Source: Stenomitos frigidus_A | Lineage (GTDB): Bacteria > Cyanobacteriota > Cyanobacteriia > Leptolyngbyales > Leptolyngbyaceae | DNA: 64,000 nucleotides | Assembly: GCF_963877135.1 (NCBI RefSeq) | Contig: NZ_CAWNSW010000125.1 | Span: forward strand, 62,001-126,000 | Direction: 5' to 3' | Part shown: one piece after another, positions 1 through 8,194 of the stretch | How the letters are laid out: each line of letters begins with the position of its first letter | Numbering within the stretch: position 1 is the first letter of the stretch | Translations under genes and position numbers: made by a program | Notes under the pieces: generated by a model | Told to the model about the DNA's origin: nothing | Databases searched by the model: none | Seen by the model: only the letters and a program-made list of their open reading frames with translations

Positions 1-2
1 AG

Positions 3-2243
3 CTTGCCGCTGCGATGCAGGAACGAACGGCAACGCAGGAGTATTTGCAGGCGGTTATTCAAAAGCAGGAAGACAGCAATCAAGACCTCAAAGTTGCCAA
101 TGAAGAAATTTTGTCGAGCAATGAGGAACTGCAAAGCACGAATGAGGAGCTAGAAACTGCTAAGGAAGAGATTCAGGCAACCAACGAAGAACTAAGCACC
201 ACGAACGAAGAACTCCGCAGCCGCAATGCCGAGTTGCACCAGGTCAACAACGATCTGACCAATCTGCTTGCCAGCATCAACATCCCGATTCTGATGTTGA
301 CTAACGACCTCCGCATTCGCCGTTTCACGCCGATGGCACAGCGGTTATTCAGCTTCATTCCCACCGATACTGGGCGACCGTTGAGCGATATCAGCACCGA
401 TCTCAATCTGCCAAATTTGGAGGTGCTGCTGTTGGAGGTGCTGGAAACCCTCAGCGTGAAGGAATTAGAGGTGCAAACTCAGGACGGACATTGGTACATG
501 CTCCGCATTCGCCCCTATCGCACGACCGAAAACCAGATTGATGGTGTGGTGCTGGTGCTGCTCGATATTGATGCCCTGAAGCGCAGTGCTGCCACAATCG
601 AAGCGGCTCGCAACTATGCGGAAGCGATCGTCGAAACGGTGCAAGTGCCGCTCGTGGTGCTGGAGTCTGATCTGCGGGTGAACAAAGCCAATCGCGCGTT
701 CTACGAAACCTTTCAGGTGGCACCGCCTGAAACCACGCAAGCCATCCTGTTTGATTTGGGCAATGGGCAGTGGAACATTCCCGGACTGCGATCGCGGCTG
801 GAGGATGTGTTTAGCCATGATGCGGTGCTGCAAAACTTTGAGGTCGAGCATCGGTTTGAGCAGATTGGGCAGAAAACCATGCTGCTGAATGCGTTGAAGC
901 TGCTGGAAGCCGGGGAATCGCCACGGTTGTTGCTGTCGATCGAAGATATCACCGCGCGCAAGCAGTTTGAAACCGAGCGATCGCAGCTTTTGACTCAGGA
1001 GCAGTCTGCCCGCCAGTCAGCGGAGACTGCCAACCGCGCCAAAGACGAATTTCTCTCGAACCTCTCGCACGAACTCCGCAACCCGCTCAATACGATGCTG
1101 GGCTGGGCGCAAATGCTCCGCCGCAGACAGTTAGATGAAACAGCCGTCAGTCGTGCGCTAGAAGTCATTGAGCGGAGTGCGAGGGCACAAGCGCAACTGA
1201 TTGAGGACATGCTCGATCTTTCCCGCATTACCAGCGGCAAGCTGCACCTCAACGCGCATTTGCTTGATCTCGTTTCAGTGGTGGCTCCGGCGATCGAGTC
1301 GGTGCAACTCGCCGCCGAAGCAAAAGCCATTCAACTCGTGTCGCAGCTCACCTCTACAACCGTTGTGGGCGATGCCGATCGCTTGCAGCAAGTGCTGTGG
1401 AATCTCTTGTCTAACGCTATTAAGTTCACGCCAGCCGGAGGGCGAGTTGAGGTGAGACTGGAGCAGGTAGGAGATGGGGGCGCTGGGGCAGCAGGGGAAG
1501 CTTTTTCTGCCTCCTCTGCTCCCTACGCCCAAATCACCGTCAGCGATACCGGGCAAGGCATGAGCGCAGAGCTACTGCCCTACGTGTTCGATCGCTTTCG
1601 GCAAGGCGATTCCAGCACCACCAAAGGCAGTCAAGGGCTAGGGTTGGGCTTGTCGATCGTCCGGCAGCTAGTGGAACTGCATGGCGGCACGGTGCAGGCA
1701 GAAAGCCCCGGCGAAGGGCAAGGTTCTACGATGACTGTACGGTTGCCCTTGCAAGCGCCGCCAGCGACACCAGCGAGTGTCGTACCCACGGCGGCAGAAC
1801 CTCTGGAGGCTGTGAGTCAGGCGAGGCTGGCGCTCACAGGGTTACGCCTTCTGGTGGTGGATGATGATGTGGATAGCCTTGAGCTGATGCAATATATGTT
1901 GACAGATGCGGGGGCAACCGTCGCGGTTGTGACCTCGGTGCGAGAGGCGATCGCAGCCCTGACAGCAGCTCCCGGTAGCTATGACGTGCTCCTGGCAGAT
2001 ATTGGGATGCCCAACGAAGATGGGTTTGCGCTGATGCGTCAGGTCAGAGCGCTAGATGCGAGCGCTGGAGGGCAGATTCCGGCAGCAGCCATTACTGCCT
2101 ATGTCAGCGATCGCGAGCAGCAAAGAGCGATCGACGCTGGCTTCCAAAGGCACATGGCTAAACCCATTGACCCAACACAACTAATCTTGATGGTGGCGAA
2201 CCTGGTGGGGCGAGTGGGACGAGCACCAGGTCAAGGTCAGTAG
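3..2243 (+). CDS. Hybrid sensor histidine kinase/response regulator, 3' part of a CheB/CheR-PAS-type fusion (5' truncated by window edge)
   Basis: The frame is open to the window edge, so the ATG at 15 is unlikely to be the true start. Counting from it, residues 20-80 form a Glu/Asn-rich coiled coil (SSNEELQSTNEELETAKEE) and about 85-195 a PAS domain; both are characteristic of cyanobacterial CheB-CheR fusion proteins, whose methylesterase and methyltransferase domains would lie upstream. A second PAS-like region covers about 200-320. The HisKA box has its phospho-acceptor His near 352 (SNLSHELRNPL), followed by the N box (NLLSNAIKF), G1 (DTGQGM) and G2 (GLGLGLSIV). A C-terminal receiver (about 613-735) has the acidic pair VVDDD, the phospho-Asp in LLADIGMP and the Lys in MAKPID. 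The ligand is unknown. A Gly/Ala-rich stretch near 1470-1525 looks like an in-frame low-complexity insertion in the ATPase domain. Confidence 0.9.
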   Translation, partial: LAAAMQERTATQEYLQAVIQKQEDSNQDLKVANEEILSSNEELQSTNEELETAKEEIQATNEELSTTNEELRSRNAELHQVNNDLTNLLASINIPILMLTNDLRIRRFTPMAQRLFSFIPTDTGRPLSDISTDLNLPNLEVLLLEVLETLSVKELEVQTQDGHWYMLRIRPYRTTENQIDGVVLVLLDIDALKRSAATIEAARNYAEAIVETVQVPLVVLESDLRVNKANRAFYETFQVAPPETTQAILFDLGNGQWNIPGLRSRLEDVFSHDAVLQNFEVEHRFEQIGQKTMLLNALKLLEAGESPRLLLSIEDITARKQFETERSQLLTQEQSARQSAETANRAKDEFLSNLSHELRNPLNTMLGWAQMLRRRQLDETAVSRALEVIERSARAQAQLIEDMLDLSRITSGKLHLNAHLLDLVSVVAPAIESVQLAAEAKAIQLVSQLTSTTVVGDADRLQQVLWNLLSNAIKFTPAGGRVEVRLEQVGDGGAGAAGEAFSASSAPYAQITVSDTGQGMSAELLPYVFDRFRQGDSSTTKGSQGLGLGLSIVRQLVELHGGTVQAESPGEGQGSTMTVRLPLQAPPATPASVVPTAAEPLEAVSQARLALTGLRLLVVDDDVDSLELMQYMLTDAGATVAVVTSVREAIAALTAAPGSYDVLLADIGMPNEDGFALMRQVRALDASAGGQIPAAAITAYVSDREQQRAIDAGFQRHMAKPIDPTQLILMVANLVGRVGRAPGQGQ

Positions 2244-2325
2244 ATGGATAGGTACACCATAGATTCAGGTTGAGTAAGATGCCATACAAGTACAGCCCCA
2301 CGGCAAGCAGTCAGGGTTGACAGAG

Positions 2326-2694
2326 ATGGCACAGTCCCCACAGTTAACAGCGGTGTACCAACGGGCACGGGTACTGCAACAGCGGGCAAGAAAGCTACCC
2401 GCGCAGCAAGCCATTCTCTCACAAGCCTTACAGGAGCTTCAAGCGGTCTTAGAAGAGTTGCAGGCATCTGAAGAGTCCCTGCCCGAACAAAATGAAGCGC
2501 TGGTCAGCACTCGTCAAGCCGTAGAGGCGGAACGTCAGCGCTATCAGGAACTCTTTGCGTTTGCACCGGATGGCTATCTCGTCACAGATGCAAATGACAG
2601 AATCCAGGAAGCGAATGCTGCGATCGCCCTTGACCCCAGTTTGAAATGGGCGATCGAGGCACGCGACGAGGTGCTGAAGCAGATGAAGCACTAG
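2326..2694 (+). pseudogene. Truncated coiled-coil/PAS sensor fragment fused to a repeat-encoded tail
   Basis: This open frame of about 122 residues starts with a Gln/Glu-rich coiled coil, followed by the first strands of a PAS domain (FAPDGYLVTDAND, IQEANAA). The PAS homology then stops abruptly at a GCGATCGC octamer (2620-2627). The remaining residues (IALDPSLKWAIEARDEVLK) come from the dispersed repeat described at 2621. Intact relatives continue through the PAS domain into a kinase, so this looks like the 5' remnant of a sensor gene joined to foreign sequence by recombination. The ATG at 2326 is preferred over an upstream TTG. Whether it is expressed is unknown. Confidence 0.65.
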
Positions 2695-2726
2695 AGCGAT
2701 GGAGCGGAGAGGGGAGGGGCGATCGC
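2621..2726 (+). repeat. TA-array boundary repeat, copy 1 (HIP1-bounded, ~106 bp)
   Basis: First of three direct copies (others at 3322 and 4167). Each begins at a perfect or near GCGATCGC octamer, has about 75 bp that read as an open C-terminal peptide (ALDPSLKWAIEARDEVLK...) ending in TAG, then a purine-rich tail (AGCGATGGAG...GGGAGGGG) ending in GCGATCG. The peptide resembles the last helix pair of a TPR protein. Copy 1 closes the truncated PAS frame and lies 50 bp before the first antitoxin. Confidence 0.85.
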
Positions 2727-2775
2727 TAAAATTCACCTTAGAATTAAGGCAAATAGACCGACTCATTCCTTTGCC

Positions 2776-3003
2776 ATGAGCACCCATCCTCTCCTCAAAG
2801 TCGAAATCTCTCAACTCAGCATTGCTGAACGCATTCAGCTAGCCGAAGATCTTTGGGACAGCATCCTGGAGCAGCAAGACGAACTCCCTTTAACCGACGC
2901 ACAGAAGCGAGAACTCGATCGACGACTAGAACTCTATCAGCAAGATCCAACCGCTGGCTCAACGTGGGAAGACGTTAAGCAACGCTTAGGTTTCGCTCAA
3001 TGA
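2776..3003 (+). CDS. Type II antitoxin, addiction module component family (module 1)
   Basis: A 75-residue acidic protein with the pattern of the putative addiction-module component family (TIGR02574 type): LSIAERIQLAEDLWDSI near the N-terminus, then PLTDAQKRELDRRL and a C-terminal STWEDVKQRLGF. Such proteins neutralise RelE/ParE-fold toxins and usually autorepress their operon. The next gene begins within the stop codon (ATGA overlap at 3000-3003), which is typical of translational coupling in TA pairs. The module stands alone between repeat copies 1 and 2. Confidence 0.88.
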   Translation: MSTHPLLKVEISQLSIAERIQLAEDLWDSILEQQDELPLTDAQKRELDRRLELYQQDPTAGSTWEDVKQRLGFAQ

Positions 3004-3296
3004 GTCATGGACTCATAATCCGTCCAGAAGCGGAGTTGGAGATTCAAGACGCATTTGAGTGGTATGAAGCACAGACGTTAGGCTTAGGGTCTGAATTCGT
3101 CCGAGCCGTTGATACCTGCTTGTCTGGCATTGGACGTAACCCACTCGCCTATCCCATCATCTACCAACAAGCCCGACGAGCCTTAGTCAGACGTTTCCCC
3201 TATGGCATCCTCTACGTCTTTGACCAGGACATCATTTCCGTGGTCGCTTGCTTCCACAGCAAACGTAACCCGCGATCGTGGCAAGCTCGACTTTAG
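3000..3296 (+). CDS. Type II toxin, RelE/ParE superfamily (module 1)
   Basis: A 98-residue basic protein with the RelE/ParE fold signature: RPEAELEIQDAFEWYE in helix 1, a central region with PLAYPIIYQQARRALVRRFPY and a C-terminal strand (VVACFHSKRNPRSW). Family members either cleave mRNA on the ribosome or inhibit gyrase; the ParE-like spacing and the companion antitoxin family do not settle which. It overlaps its antitoxin by 4 bp and ends 25 bp before repeat copy 2. The length is normal and no lesions are visible, so the module is probably functional. Confidence 0.88.
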   Translation: MSHGLIIRPEAELEIQDAFEWYEAQTLGLGSEFVRAVDTCLSGIGRNPLAYPIIYQQARRALVRRFPYGILYVFDQDIISVVACFHSKRNPRSWQARL

Positions 3297-3321
3297 CTCC
3301 AGCCCCACTCAGAAGACGCAA

Positions 3322-3427
3322 CAATCGCCCTTGGCCCCAGCTTGAAATGGGCGATCGAGTCACGCGATGAGGTGCTAAAACACATCAAGCGGTAGAGCGA
3401 TGGAGTGGAGAAGGGAGGGGCGATCGC
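3322..3427 (+). repeat. TA-array boundary repeat, copy 2
   Basis: Direct copy of the 2621 repeat. Its left octamer is degenerate (CAATCGCC) and the right one is intact (GCGATCGC). It still has an uninterrupted peptide (IALGPSLKWAIESRDEVLK) ending in TAG. The differences from copy 1 are scattered substitutions without indels in the coding part. It separates TA module 1 from module 2. Confidence 0.85.
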
Positions 3428-3474
3428 CTGCTCTGGTCTGTGCGATACCATTCAGATAGAGCTAGAGACGTCCT

Positions 3475-3717
3475 ATGCAAACCAGCGAAATTGAACTGAG
3501 CGATCAGCAAGTCAGTGCTATTCGGACCATCGCGCAGCAAACGGGCAAAACCGAGCACGAAATTCTGAGTCAGGCGATCGCGCAATTCATCAGTCAATTT
3601 GCGATCTCAAACCGTCAAACGCTCCTCCAGAAGGCACGCGGCATGTGGCACGATCGAGCGTTGTCAGACCTGACTGCCTACCGCAACGAGTTCGATCGCG
3701 ACAATGCGCCAGAATAA
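3475..3717 (+). CDS. Type II antitoxin, VapB-like (module 2)
   Basis: An 80-residue protein with an N-terminal ribbon-helix-helix-like segment (IELSDQQVSAIRTIAQQTGK, then EHEILSQAIAQFI) that probably binds the operon promoter. Its C-terminal tail (KARGMWHDRALSDLTAYRN, EFDRD) is of the kind that wraps PIN toxins. The PIN gene follows 5 bp later. Assignment as VapB rests on the partner and the tail; the exact subfamily is uncertain. It begins 47 bp after repeat copy 2. Confidence 0.75.
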   Translation: MQTSEIELSDQQVSAIRTIAQQTGKTEHEILSQAIAQFISQFAISNRQTLLQKARGMWHDRALSDLTAYRNEFDRDNAPE

Positions 3718-3722
3718 TCATC

Positions 3723-4109
3723 GTGCCTGAACGCTTACTGCTTGATACCGATGTTTTGATTGACTATCTGCGTGGCAATGCGAACGCGATCACTTACCTT
3801 GAAAATCAATCGGCTCATCTCCAGATCGCTGCCATTACCGTTGCTGAGCTCTATGCTGGAGTCCGCGATGGAGAAGAACGAGCCAAATTAGACGCGTTTG
3901 TCTCTGCTTTTGAAATCATTCCTACCACAAAAGAAATCGCGCTGAAAGGCGGGCTTTACCGTCGTGATTATGGCAAAAGTCATGGCACAGGCTTGGCAGA
4001 TGCCTTGATTGCAGCAACCGCAGAACTTGCACAAGCAACCTTCGTCACGATGAATCGGAAGCACTTTCCCATGCTGCCAACGGTTATTACTCCATATCAA
4101 AGAAGTTGA
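3723..4109 (+). CDS. Type II toxin, PIN-domain ribonuclease VapC-like (module 2)
   Basis: A 128-residue PIN domain if started at GTG 3723. The longer frame that begins inside the antitoxin is rejected because the PIN fold starts exactly here (PERLLLDTDVLIDYLRGN). The acidic metal-binding set is visible: Asp in LLDTDVLID, Glu in VAELYAG, Asp in GLADALIAAT, and Asn in TMNRKHF where many homologues have Asp or Asn. VapC enzymes cut tRNA or rRNA. Codon use and length are ordinary. The gap to the antitoxin stop is 5 bp, so the two genes are probably cotranscribed. Confidence 0.85.
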   Translation: MPERLLLDTDVLIDYLRGNANAITYLENQSAHLQIAAITVAELYAGVRDGEERAKLDAFVSAFEIIPTTKEIALKGGLYRRDYGKSHGTGLADALIAATAELAQATFVTMNRKHFPMLPTVITPYQRS

Positions 4110-4166
4110 AGTTGCCAGCCTGTGAGGTGTTAAACAGATAATTTCCTATCTCTGATTCAATTTCAG

Positions 4167-4271
4167 CGATCGCCCTTGACCCCAGTTTGAAAGGGACGAT
4201 CGAGGCACGCGACAATGTGCGAGCGCAGATCAAGCGCTAGAGCGATGGAGCAGGGAAGGGAGGGGCGATCG
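4167..4271 (+). repeat. TA-array boundary repeat, copy 3
   Basis: Third direct copy (105 bp), more divergent than copy 2: peptide IALDPSLKGTIEARDNVRAQ, still open and ending in TAG, and the same purine-rich tail. The left octamer is intact and the right one reads GCGATCGT. It lies between module 2 and the oppositely oriented HigBA module, and ends 3 bp before the higA stop codon. Confidence 0.83.
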
Positions 4272-4274
4272 TGC

Positions 4275-4676
4275 TCAAATAAACAACCCAGGATCAACGT
4301 GAAAAAACGCGCCTAGAGCCTTTGCTTGAAAGGTACTTATTTCACGATCGCCACTCATGACGGCTGCGATCGCGTCTTCAGAGCCAAGTAACTCGCTTAA
4401 ATCTGCTGGTTGAAGCTGACGTTGCTCCATTAAAAACAGCAATCGTGAACGCGGCGTTGACGCTGTACCGGGCAAATAATGCTCTTGCTCAAACTTTTCA
4501 ATCAGCGTGATGAGCAACGCGAATAGCTCATTCTCTTCCAGGCTGCGATTTGGACGATGCATTAACGTTTCCACGATCGCTAATGCTTCGTCATTTTCGG
4601 CTTCAGTTCGAATCAGTTTTGGCTGATATTGAGACAAAAGCTCACCATATTTCTTGGGATTAAACATAAAGGTCAT
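4275..4676 (-). CDS. higA: Antitoxin HigA, XRE-like C-terminal domain (module 3)
   Basis: A 133-residue protein from ATG 4676 (MTFMFNPKKYGELL), the usual HigA N-terminus. A longer frame starting at 4706 would overlap higB and lacks support; an AGGGGG stretch lies a little upstream of the chosen ATG. The C-terminal half is a helix-turn-helix (RSRLLFLMEQRQLQPADLSE, then LLGSEDAIAAVMSGDREIS) that would bind the hig operator. It follows higB by 7 bp on the minus strand, the inverted order (toxin first) typical of higBA. The module is opposite in orientation to modules 1 and 2. Confidence 0.88.
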   Translation of the reverse strand: MTFMFNPKKYGELLSQYQPKLIRTEAENDEALAIVETLMHRPNRSLEENELFALLITLIEKFEQEHYLPGTASTPRSRLLFLMEQRQLQPADLSELLGSEDAIAAVMSGDREISTFQAKALGAFFHVDPGLFI

Positions 4677-4683
4677 GCTTCCA

Positions 4684-4959
4684 CTACCCCCTGTCATAAT
4701 CCGCATGGGTCAGAATGCACTTGATATTAATCAATCGCCCTTTATAATCAATGCTCACAATTAAACGATTCCGATTGCCTTGCAGGTTGAAGACTGTAAA
4801 ATTATCAACAGCTTCAGCCAACGGAAAAGCTGCTTGAACCTCAATTAAATGAGACCAATTTGCCCCGATCGCAATCTTAAACCAATCATCCAAACTACTC
4901 CGACAAGCAGAATGAGTTTGACCAAATTCGCGGAAGCGTTTATAGCTGATGACGTGCAT
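4684..4959 (-). CDS. higB: Toxin HigB, ribosome-dependent mRNA interferase (module 3)
   Basis: A 91-residue protein matching the HigB_toxin family throughout: MHVISYKRFREF at the N-terminus, DDWFKIAIGANWSHLIEV, FNLQGNRNRLIVSIDYKGR and the C-terminal ILTHADYDRG, in which the conserved His-x-x-Tyr-Asp lies close to the active site in this family. It precedes higA on the minus strand. No disruption is seen. The nearest gene upstream, ppi at 5085, is also on the minus strand 125 bp away. Confidence 0.9.
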   Translation of the reverse strand: MHVISYKRFREFGQTHSACRSSLDDWFKIAIGANWSHLIEVQAAFPLAEAVDNFTVFNLQGNRNRLIVSIDYKGRLINIKCILTHADYDRG

Positions 4960-5084
4960 CGAAAGGATTTTTGCTCCCCTTGGCAGGTTCTCGTTGTAGC
5001 TTCAACGTAAAGTGCCGCCATGCTCCAGCTGTTGTTTAACAACGAGAGCATGGCTGCACTGCTCATTAGATTGAAGCGCGATCG

Positions 5085-5504
5085 CTACTTTTCGATCTTC
5101 ACTGAAAGAATTTTGTCACCCTTGCGGAGTGCATTTACCACAGCCATATCCTGAGTTTGACCAAAGGTGGTATGAACACCATCCAGGTGAGGCTGGGGCG
5201 AATGGCAAATAAAGAATTGGCTACCACCTGTGTTGGGACCAGCGTGAGCCATTGATAAGGTACCTGCGAGGTGTTTATTATGGTTCAGTTCGTCCTTAAT
5301 CTTGTAGCCCGGCCCACCTGTACCCGTTCCTAGAGGGCATCCTCCCTGCACCATAAAATCGGGAATGACACGATGGAACGCTAAGCCGTCGTAAAAGCCT
5401 TTCTCAGAAAGATCGACAAAGTTTTTGATCGTATTCGGCGCGTCGGCGTCGAATAAATCGAGATTAATAGTTCCCTTATCGGTTTCCATGATGGCGCGGG
5501 TCAT
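5085..5504 (-). CDS. Peptidyl-prolyl cis-trans isomerase, cyclophilin type
   Basis: A 139-residue single-domain cyclophilin without a signal peptide, so probably cytosolic. It catalyses cis-trans isomerisation of X-Pro bonds. Visible signatures are GFYDGLAFHRVIPDFMVQGG with the catalytic Arg in FHRV, GTLSMAHAGPNTGGSQFFI and HLDGVHTTFGQ. The Trp of the cyclosporin-binding position of human CypA is replaced by His (HLDGVH), common in bacterial short cyclophilins. It may start at the first Met (MTRAIMETDKG) or at Met6. It is monocistronic as far as can be seen. Confidence 0.93.
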   Translation of the reverse strand: MTRAIMETDKGTINLDLFDADAPNTIKNFVDLSEKGFYDGLAFHRVIPDFMVQGGCPLGTGTGGPGYKIKDELNHNKHLAGTLSMAHAGPNTGGSQFFICHSPQPHLDGVHTTFGQTQDMAVVNALRKGDKILSVKIEK

Positions 5505-5656
5505 AATGTCTCCTTAGTCCGGCGTGCGGTCGTTAGTTTAGAAAAGTCATCTAAGATCCTAACGCTCAGATGTGACTTGCAGTCTTTTATACGAAAAATT
5601 CTCACGGGAATCGACCTTAAACCAGGTACACCGAACCCAGAGTCGAACGTTTCGTC

Positions 5657-6130
5657 TTATGCAGACTCAGGATTCAGTTTGCCCATTTCCCATGTCGTGT
5701 ACGTGCCGATCGGGCTCCAAAGCAGATACGGCACCAATAGTAACGCTGCCCATCCTGAGCTTTGCCACACGACGAGAGTCAACACTAGCCCAATCACAAC
5801 GCCAACACCACCCACGATCGTGCCAGCCTTTAAGCTCCGCAGCCAGAGGGTGACAGGAGAATAGAGCACGATCGCCACTTCTAGCACGGCATAAGCACCC
5901 ATGAGAAACCAGGTGTTGCTCGTGCCAGGGTCACGTTCCCACACGATGTAGGCTGACCAGGCGCCACAAATTAGAATAAACGTCCAGATGACGGGAATCA
6001 GCGCTTCAAAAGTCAACCAAAGTGGTCGTTGCAGCCGTGAAAACCACTTGACATCTTTGGGGCGCAGAATACTACTGGCAAACGCGATCAAGAAAGCCAC
6101 TCCTCCAATCACCATCCAGGACTTAATCAT
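5657..6130 (-). CDS. TspO/MBR-like (tryptophan-rich sensory protein) integral membrane protein
   Basis: A 157-residue protein with five hydrophobic segments, as in TspO. Family-like features are the Trp-rich first loop (WFSRLQRPLWLTFEALIP), PVIWTFILICGAWSAYIVW in helix 2 and the last helix LLVPYLLWSPIGTYTTWEM. TspO proteins bind tetrapyrroles and sterols and affect porphyrin traffic and stress responses; the ligand here is unknown. The variant Leu/Pro positions suggest a divergent cyanobacterial subfamily, so the name is at superfamily level. It stands alone on the minus strand. Confidence 0.75.
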   Translation of the reverse strand: MIKSWMVIGGVAFLIAFASSILRPKDVKWFSRLQRPLWLTFEALIPVIWTFILICGAWSAYIVWERDPGTSNTWFLMGAYAVLEVAIVLYSPVTLWLRSLKAGTIVGGVGVVIGLVLTLVVWQSSGWAALLLVPYLLWSPIGTYTTWEMGKLNPESA

Positions 6131-6241
6131 ATGTTTCCATGCTCCACAGCCTAACTATCTACACGTTAGGCGTGCAGATTCACCAATTATGTCAGCACGA
6201 GGGAACAACTTAATCCATCTCTGGGGCGATCGTGAAGGGCA

Positions 6242-6730
6242 TTACTCAGCTTGACAGTAACGGTTCACCGCTTGCACTAGCGAACCTTCACGCGCCTGGG
6301 TTTCAATCAAAGTGCGATTGACTTGACTGACCACCTTAAAGTTGCTGGCAGGAGCAGTCACCACTGCACCACTGGCTTTACTGGTATCGCGATACAGCTT
6401 AATAAACTGCCATTGAAACCCTTCAATTTGCTGGTTAGAAAATTCCATCAGTTCCAGCTGATCAGCATAGCCATCGAGCTGAATGGCTGTCTTCAGCAGA
6501 CGCCGATTATCTTCGGTGATCGTTTGCCCCAGCGCATCTGGTTGTGCGTCAGCGGCTTCGTTGACGATCGCGACTAAGCGGTTGCACTGAAACACTTTGC
6601 TATTGCCGTGGTTTGTTGCTGCCGCAGTTAAAAAGCAGGCTACCACGAACGAGAAAGCATACTTGCGGGTGAAGAATGTGGCTCGTCGCGTTGCTCTGGT
6701 AGCAGAGTCCTCACGAGTTACGGTTTTCAC
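6242..6730 (-). CDS. Secreted or membrane-anchored protein of unknown function
   Basis: I do not recognise the family. From GTG 6730 the product is 162 residues. That start is chosen because GGAG lies 7 nt upstream, and because it gives a basic N-terminus followed by a hydrophobic segment (YAFSFVVACFLTAAAT) that looks like a signal peptide. A longer ATG frame (6808) would place the hydrophobic segment at residue 50. The rest is helical, with two Cys (FQCNRLV and the terminal RYCQAE) that could form a disulfide. Similar small exported helical proteins are widespread in cyanobacteria. Confidence 0.6.
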   Translation of the reverse strand: MKTVTREDSATRATRRATFFTRKYAFSFVVACFLTAAATNHGNSKVFQCNRLVAIVNEAADAQPDALGQTITEDNRRLLKTAIQLDGYADQLELMEFSNQQIEGFQWQFIKLYRDTSKASGAVVTAPASNFKVVSQVNRTLIETQAREGSLVQAVNRYCQAE

Positions 6731-6885
6731 TAAGCAGCTCCAGAAAATGTGTTTGCACTGGATGTGAAAAGCCGTATTTGCTCGGGGGCAAAAGCGAATA
6801 CAGGTCAAGTCTCACACAACACAATACGTTCTAGCAAGCTGCAATCCGTACAAACCACCAAAGAGCGATGAAGCTTTGATGAACA

Positions 6886-8148
6886 TCAGCTAAAGATTGT
6901 GCCGAAGAATTCAATGGCCTCTTTTAACGCCCCAATAAACACGTCAATCTCTTCGGAGGTGTTGTAAAAGTAAAGGCTTGCCCGTGCAGTGGATTGAGCA
7001 CCCACATGGCGATGCAGGGGTTGAGTGCAGTGATGCCCGGCACGAATCGCTACCCCTGCCTGATCCAGAATGGTGGACAGGTCGTGGGGATGCACATCAC
7101 CAGCAGTGAATGCAGCTAAGGCTGCCCGGCCACTACCATCCACATTCGGTTTGGGGCCGTACAGTCTTAATTCAGGAATTTGTTGAAGCTGCTGAAACAG
7201 ATAGCCGGTCAGCTCTTCTTCGTACGCGTGGATGGCATCCATACCGATCGCACTCAAATAGTCTACCGCTGCACCCAGCGCGATCGCCTCTGCAATCGCA
7301 GGCGTACCCGCCTCAAACTTGTGGGGCAAATCCGCATAGGTAGCATGGTCGAGAAACACATCCGCGATCATCTCGCCGCCACCCAAAAAGGGAGGCATAG
7401 AACGCAATAGCGACAGCTTGCCGTAGAGAAAGCCAATGCCGGTAGGCGCGCACATCTTATGACCAGAGGCGACGAGCCAATCGCAGTCCATAGCCTGCAC
7501 ATCGATCGCCATGTGTGGCACACTCTGGCAGGCATCAATGAGAACTTTCGCACCGTATTGGTGGGCGATCGTGCAAATTTCTTTGGCAGGATTAATGCAG
7601 CCCAGGGTGTTAGAGACGTGCACCACTGAAACCAGCTTCGTCCTGTCCGACAGCAAAGACTTAAAATGCTCCAGGTCAAACTCTTCCGTTTCCGTTAGCT
7701 CGACAAACTTAAGGACAGCGCCCGTTCGTTGCGCCAGCATTTGCCAGGGGATCAAATTGCTGTGGTGTTCCATCACCGAGAGAATAATCTCGTCGCCCTG
7801 CTTCACATTGGCGTTCCCCCACGCATAGGCAACCAGATTAATGGCTTCAGTGGCATTGCGGGTGTAGACAATTTCTTGCCGTGATGCCGCGTTCACAAAC
7901 GCTGCGACCTTGTCCCGCGCCCCTTCATAGGCATCCGTTGCCCGTGAACTCAGCGTATGTACGCCGCGATGCACGTTGGCGTTGTCGTGCTCATAGTAAT
8001 AGCGGAGCGCATCCAGAACCGCGATCGGCTTTTGCGAGGTCGCCGCATTGTCCAAATACACCAGTGGCTTGTCGTGAATCTGCTGGTGAAGGATGGGGAA
8101 ATCAGCGCGGACTTTAGCGGCGAGGGGCTTTGTTTGGATGAGGGTCAT
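6886..8148 (-). CDS. sufS: Cysteine desulfurase SufS
   Basis: PLP enzyme that takes sulfur from cysteine for Fe-S cluster assembly on SufBCD. The PLP-binding Lys is in ASGHKMCAPTG, the cofactor-clamping region in DACQSVPHM, and the persulfide Cys in the class II motif RAGHHCTQPL. ATG 8148 (MTLIQTKPLAAKVRADFP, 420 residues) is chosen; the 16 extra residues of the longer frame come from low-complexity intergenic sequence. It is the last gene of the sufBCDS set, separated from sufD by 90 bp containing a perfect palindrome (8195-8230), which may modulate its expression relative to sufBCD. Confidence 0.95.
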   Translation of the reverse strand: MTLIQTKPLAAKVRADFPILHQQIHDKPLVYLDNAATSQKPIAVLDALRYYYEHDNANVHRGVHTLSSRATDAYEGARDKVAAFVNAASRQEIVYTRNATEAINLVAYAWGNANVKQGDEIILSVMEHHSNLIPWQMLAQRTGAVLKFVELTETEEFDLEHFKSLLSDRTKLVSVVHVSNTLGCINPAKEICTIAHQYGAKVLIDACQSVPHMAIDVQAMDCDWLVASGHKMCAPTGIGFLYGKLSLLRSMPPFLGGGEMIADVFLDHATYADLPHKFEAGTPAIAEAIALGAAVDYLSAIGMDAIHAYEEELTGYLFQQLQQIPELRLYGPKPNVDGSGRAALAAFTAGDVHPHDLSTILDQAGVAIRAGHHCTQPLHRHVGAQSTARASLYFYNTSEEIDVFIGALKEAIEFFGTIFS

Positions 8149-8194
8149 AACGCGGAAAGGATGAAGGATGAGGGCTAAAGGATGAATGCTAACC

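Noticed and set aside
3645..3722. Longer N-terminus for the VapC-like toxin
   Set aside because: It would lie within the antitoxin gene in another frame; the PIN fold starts at GTG 3723.
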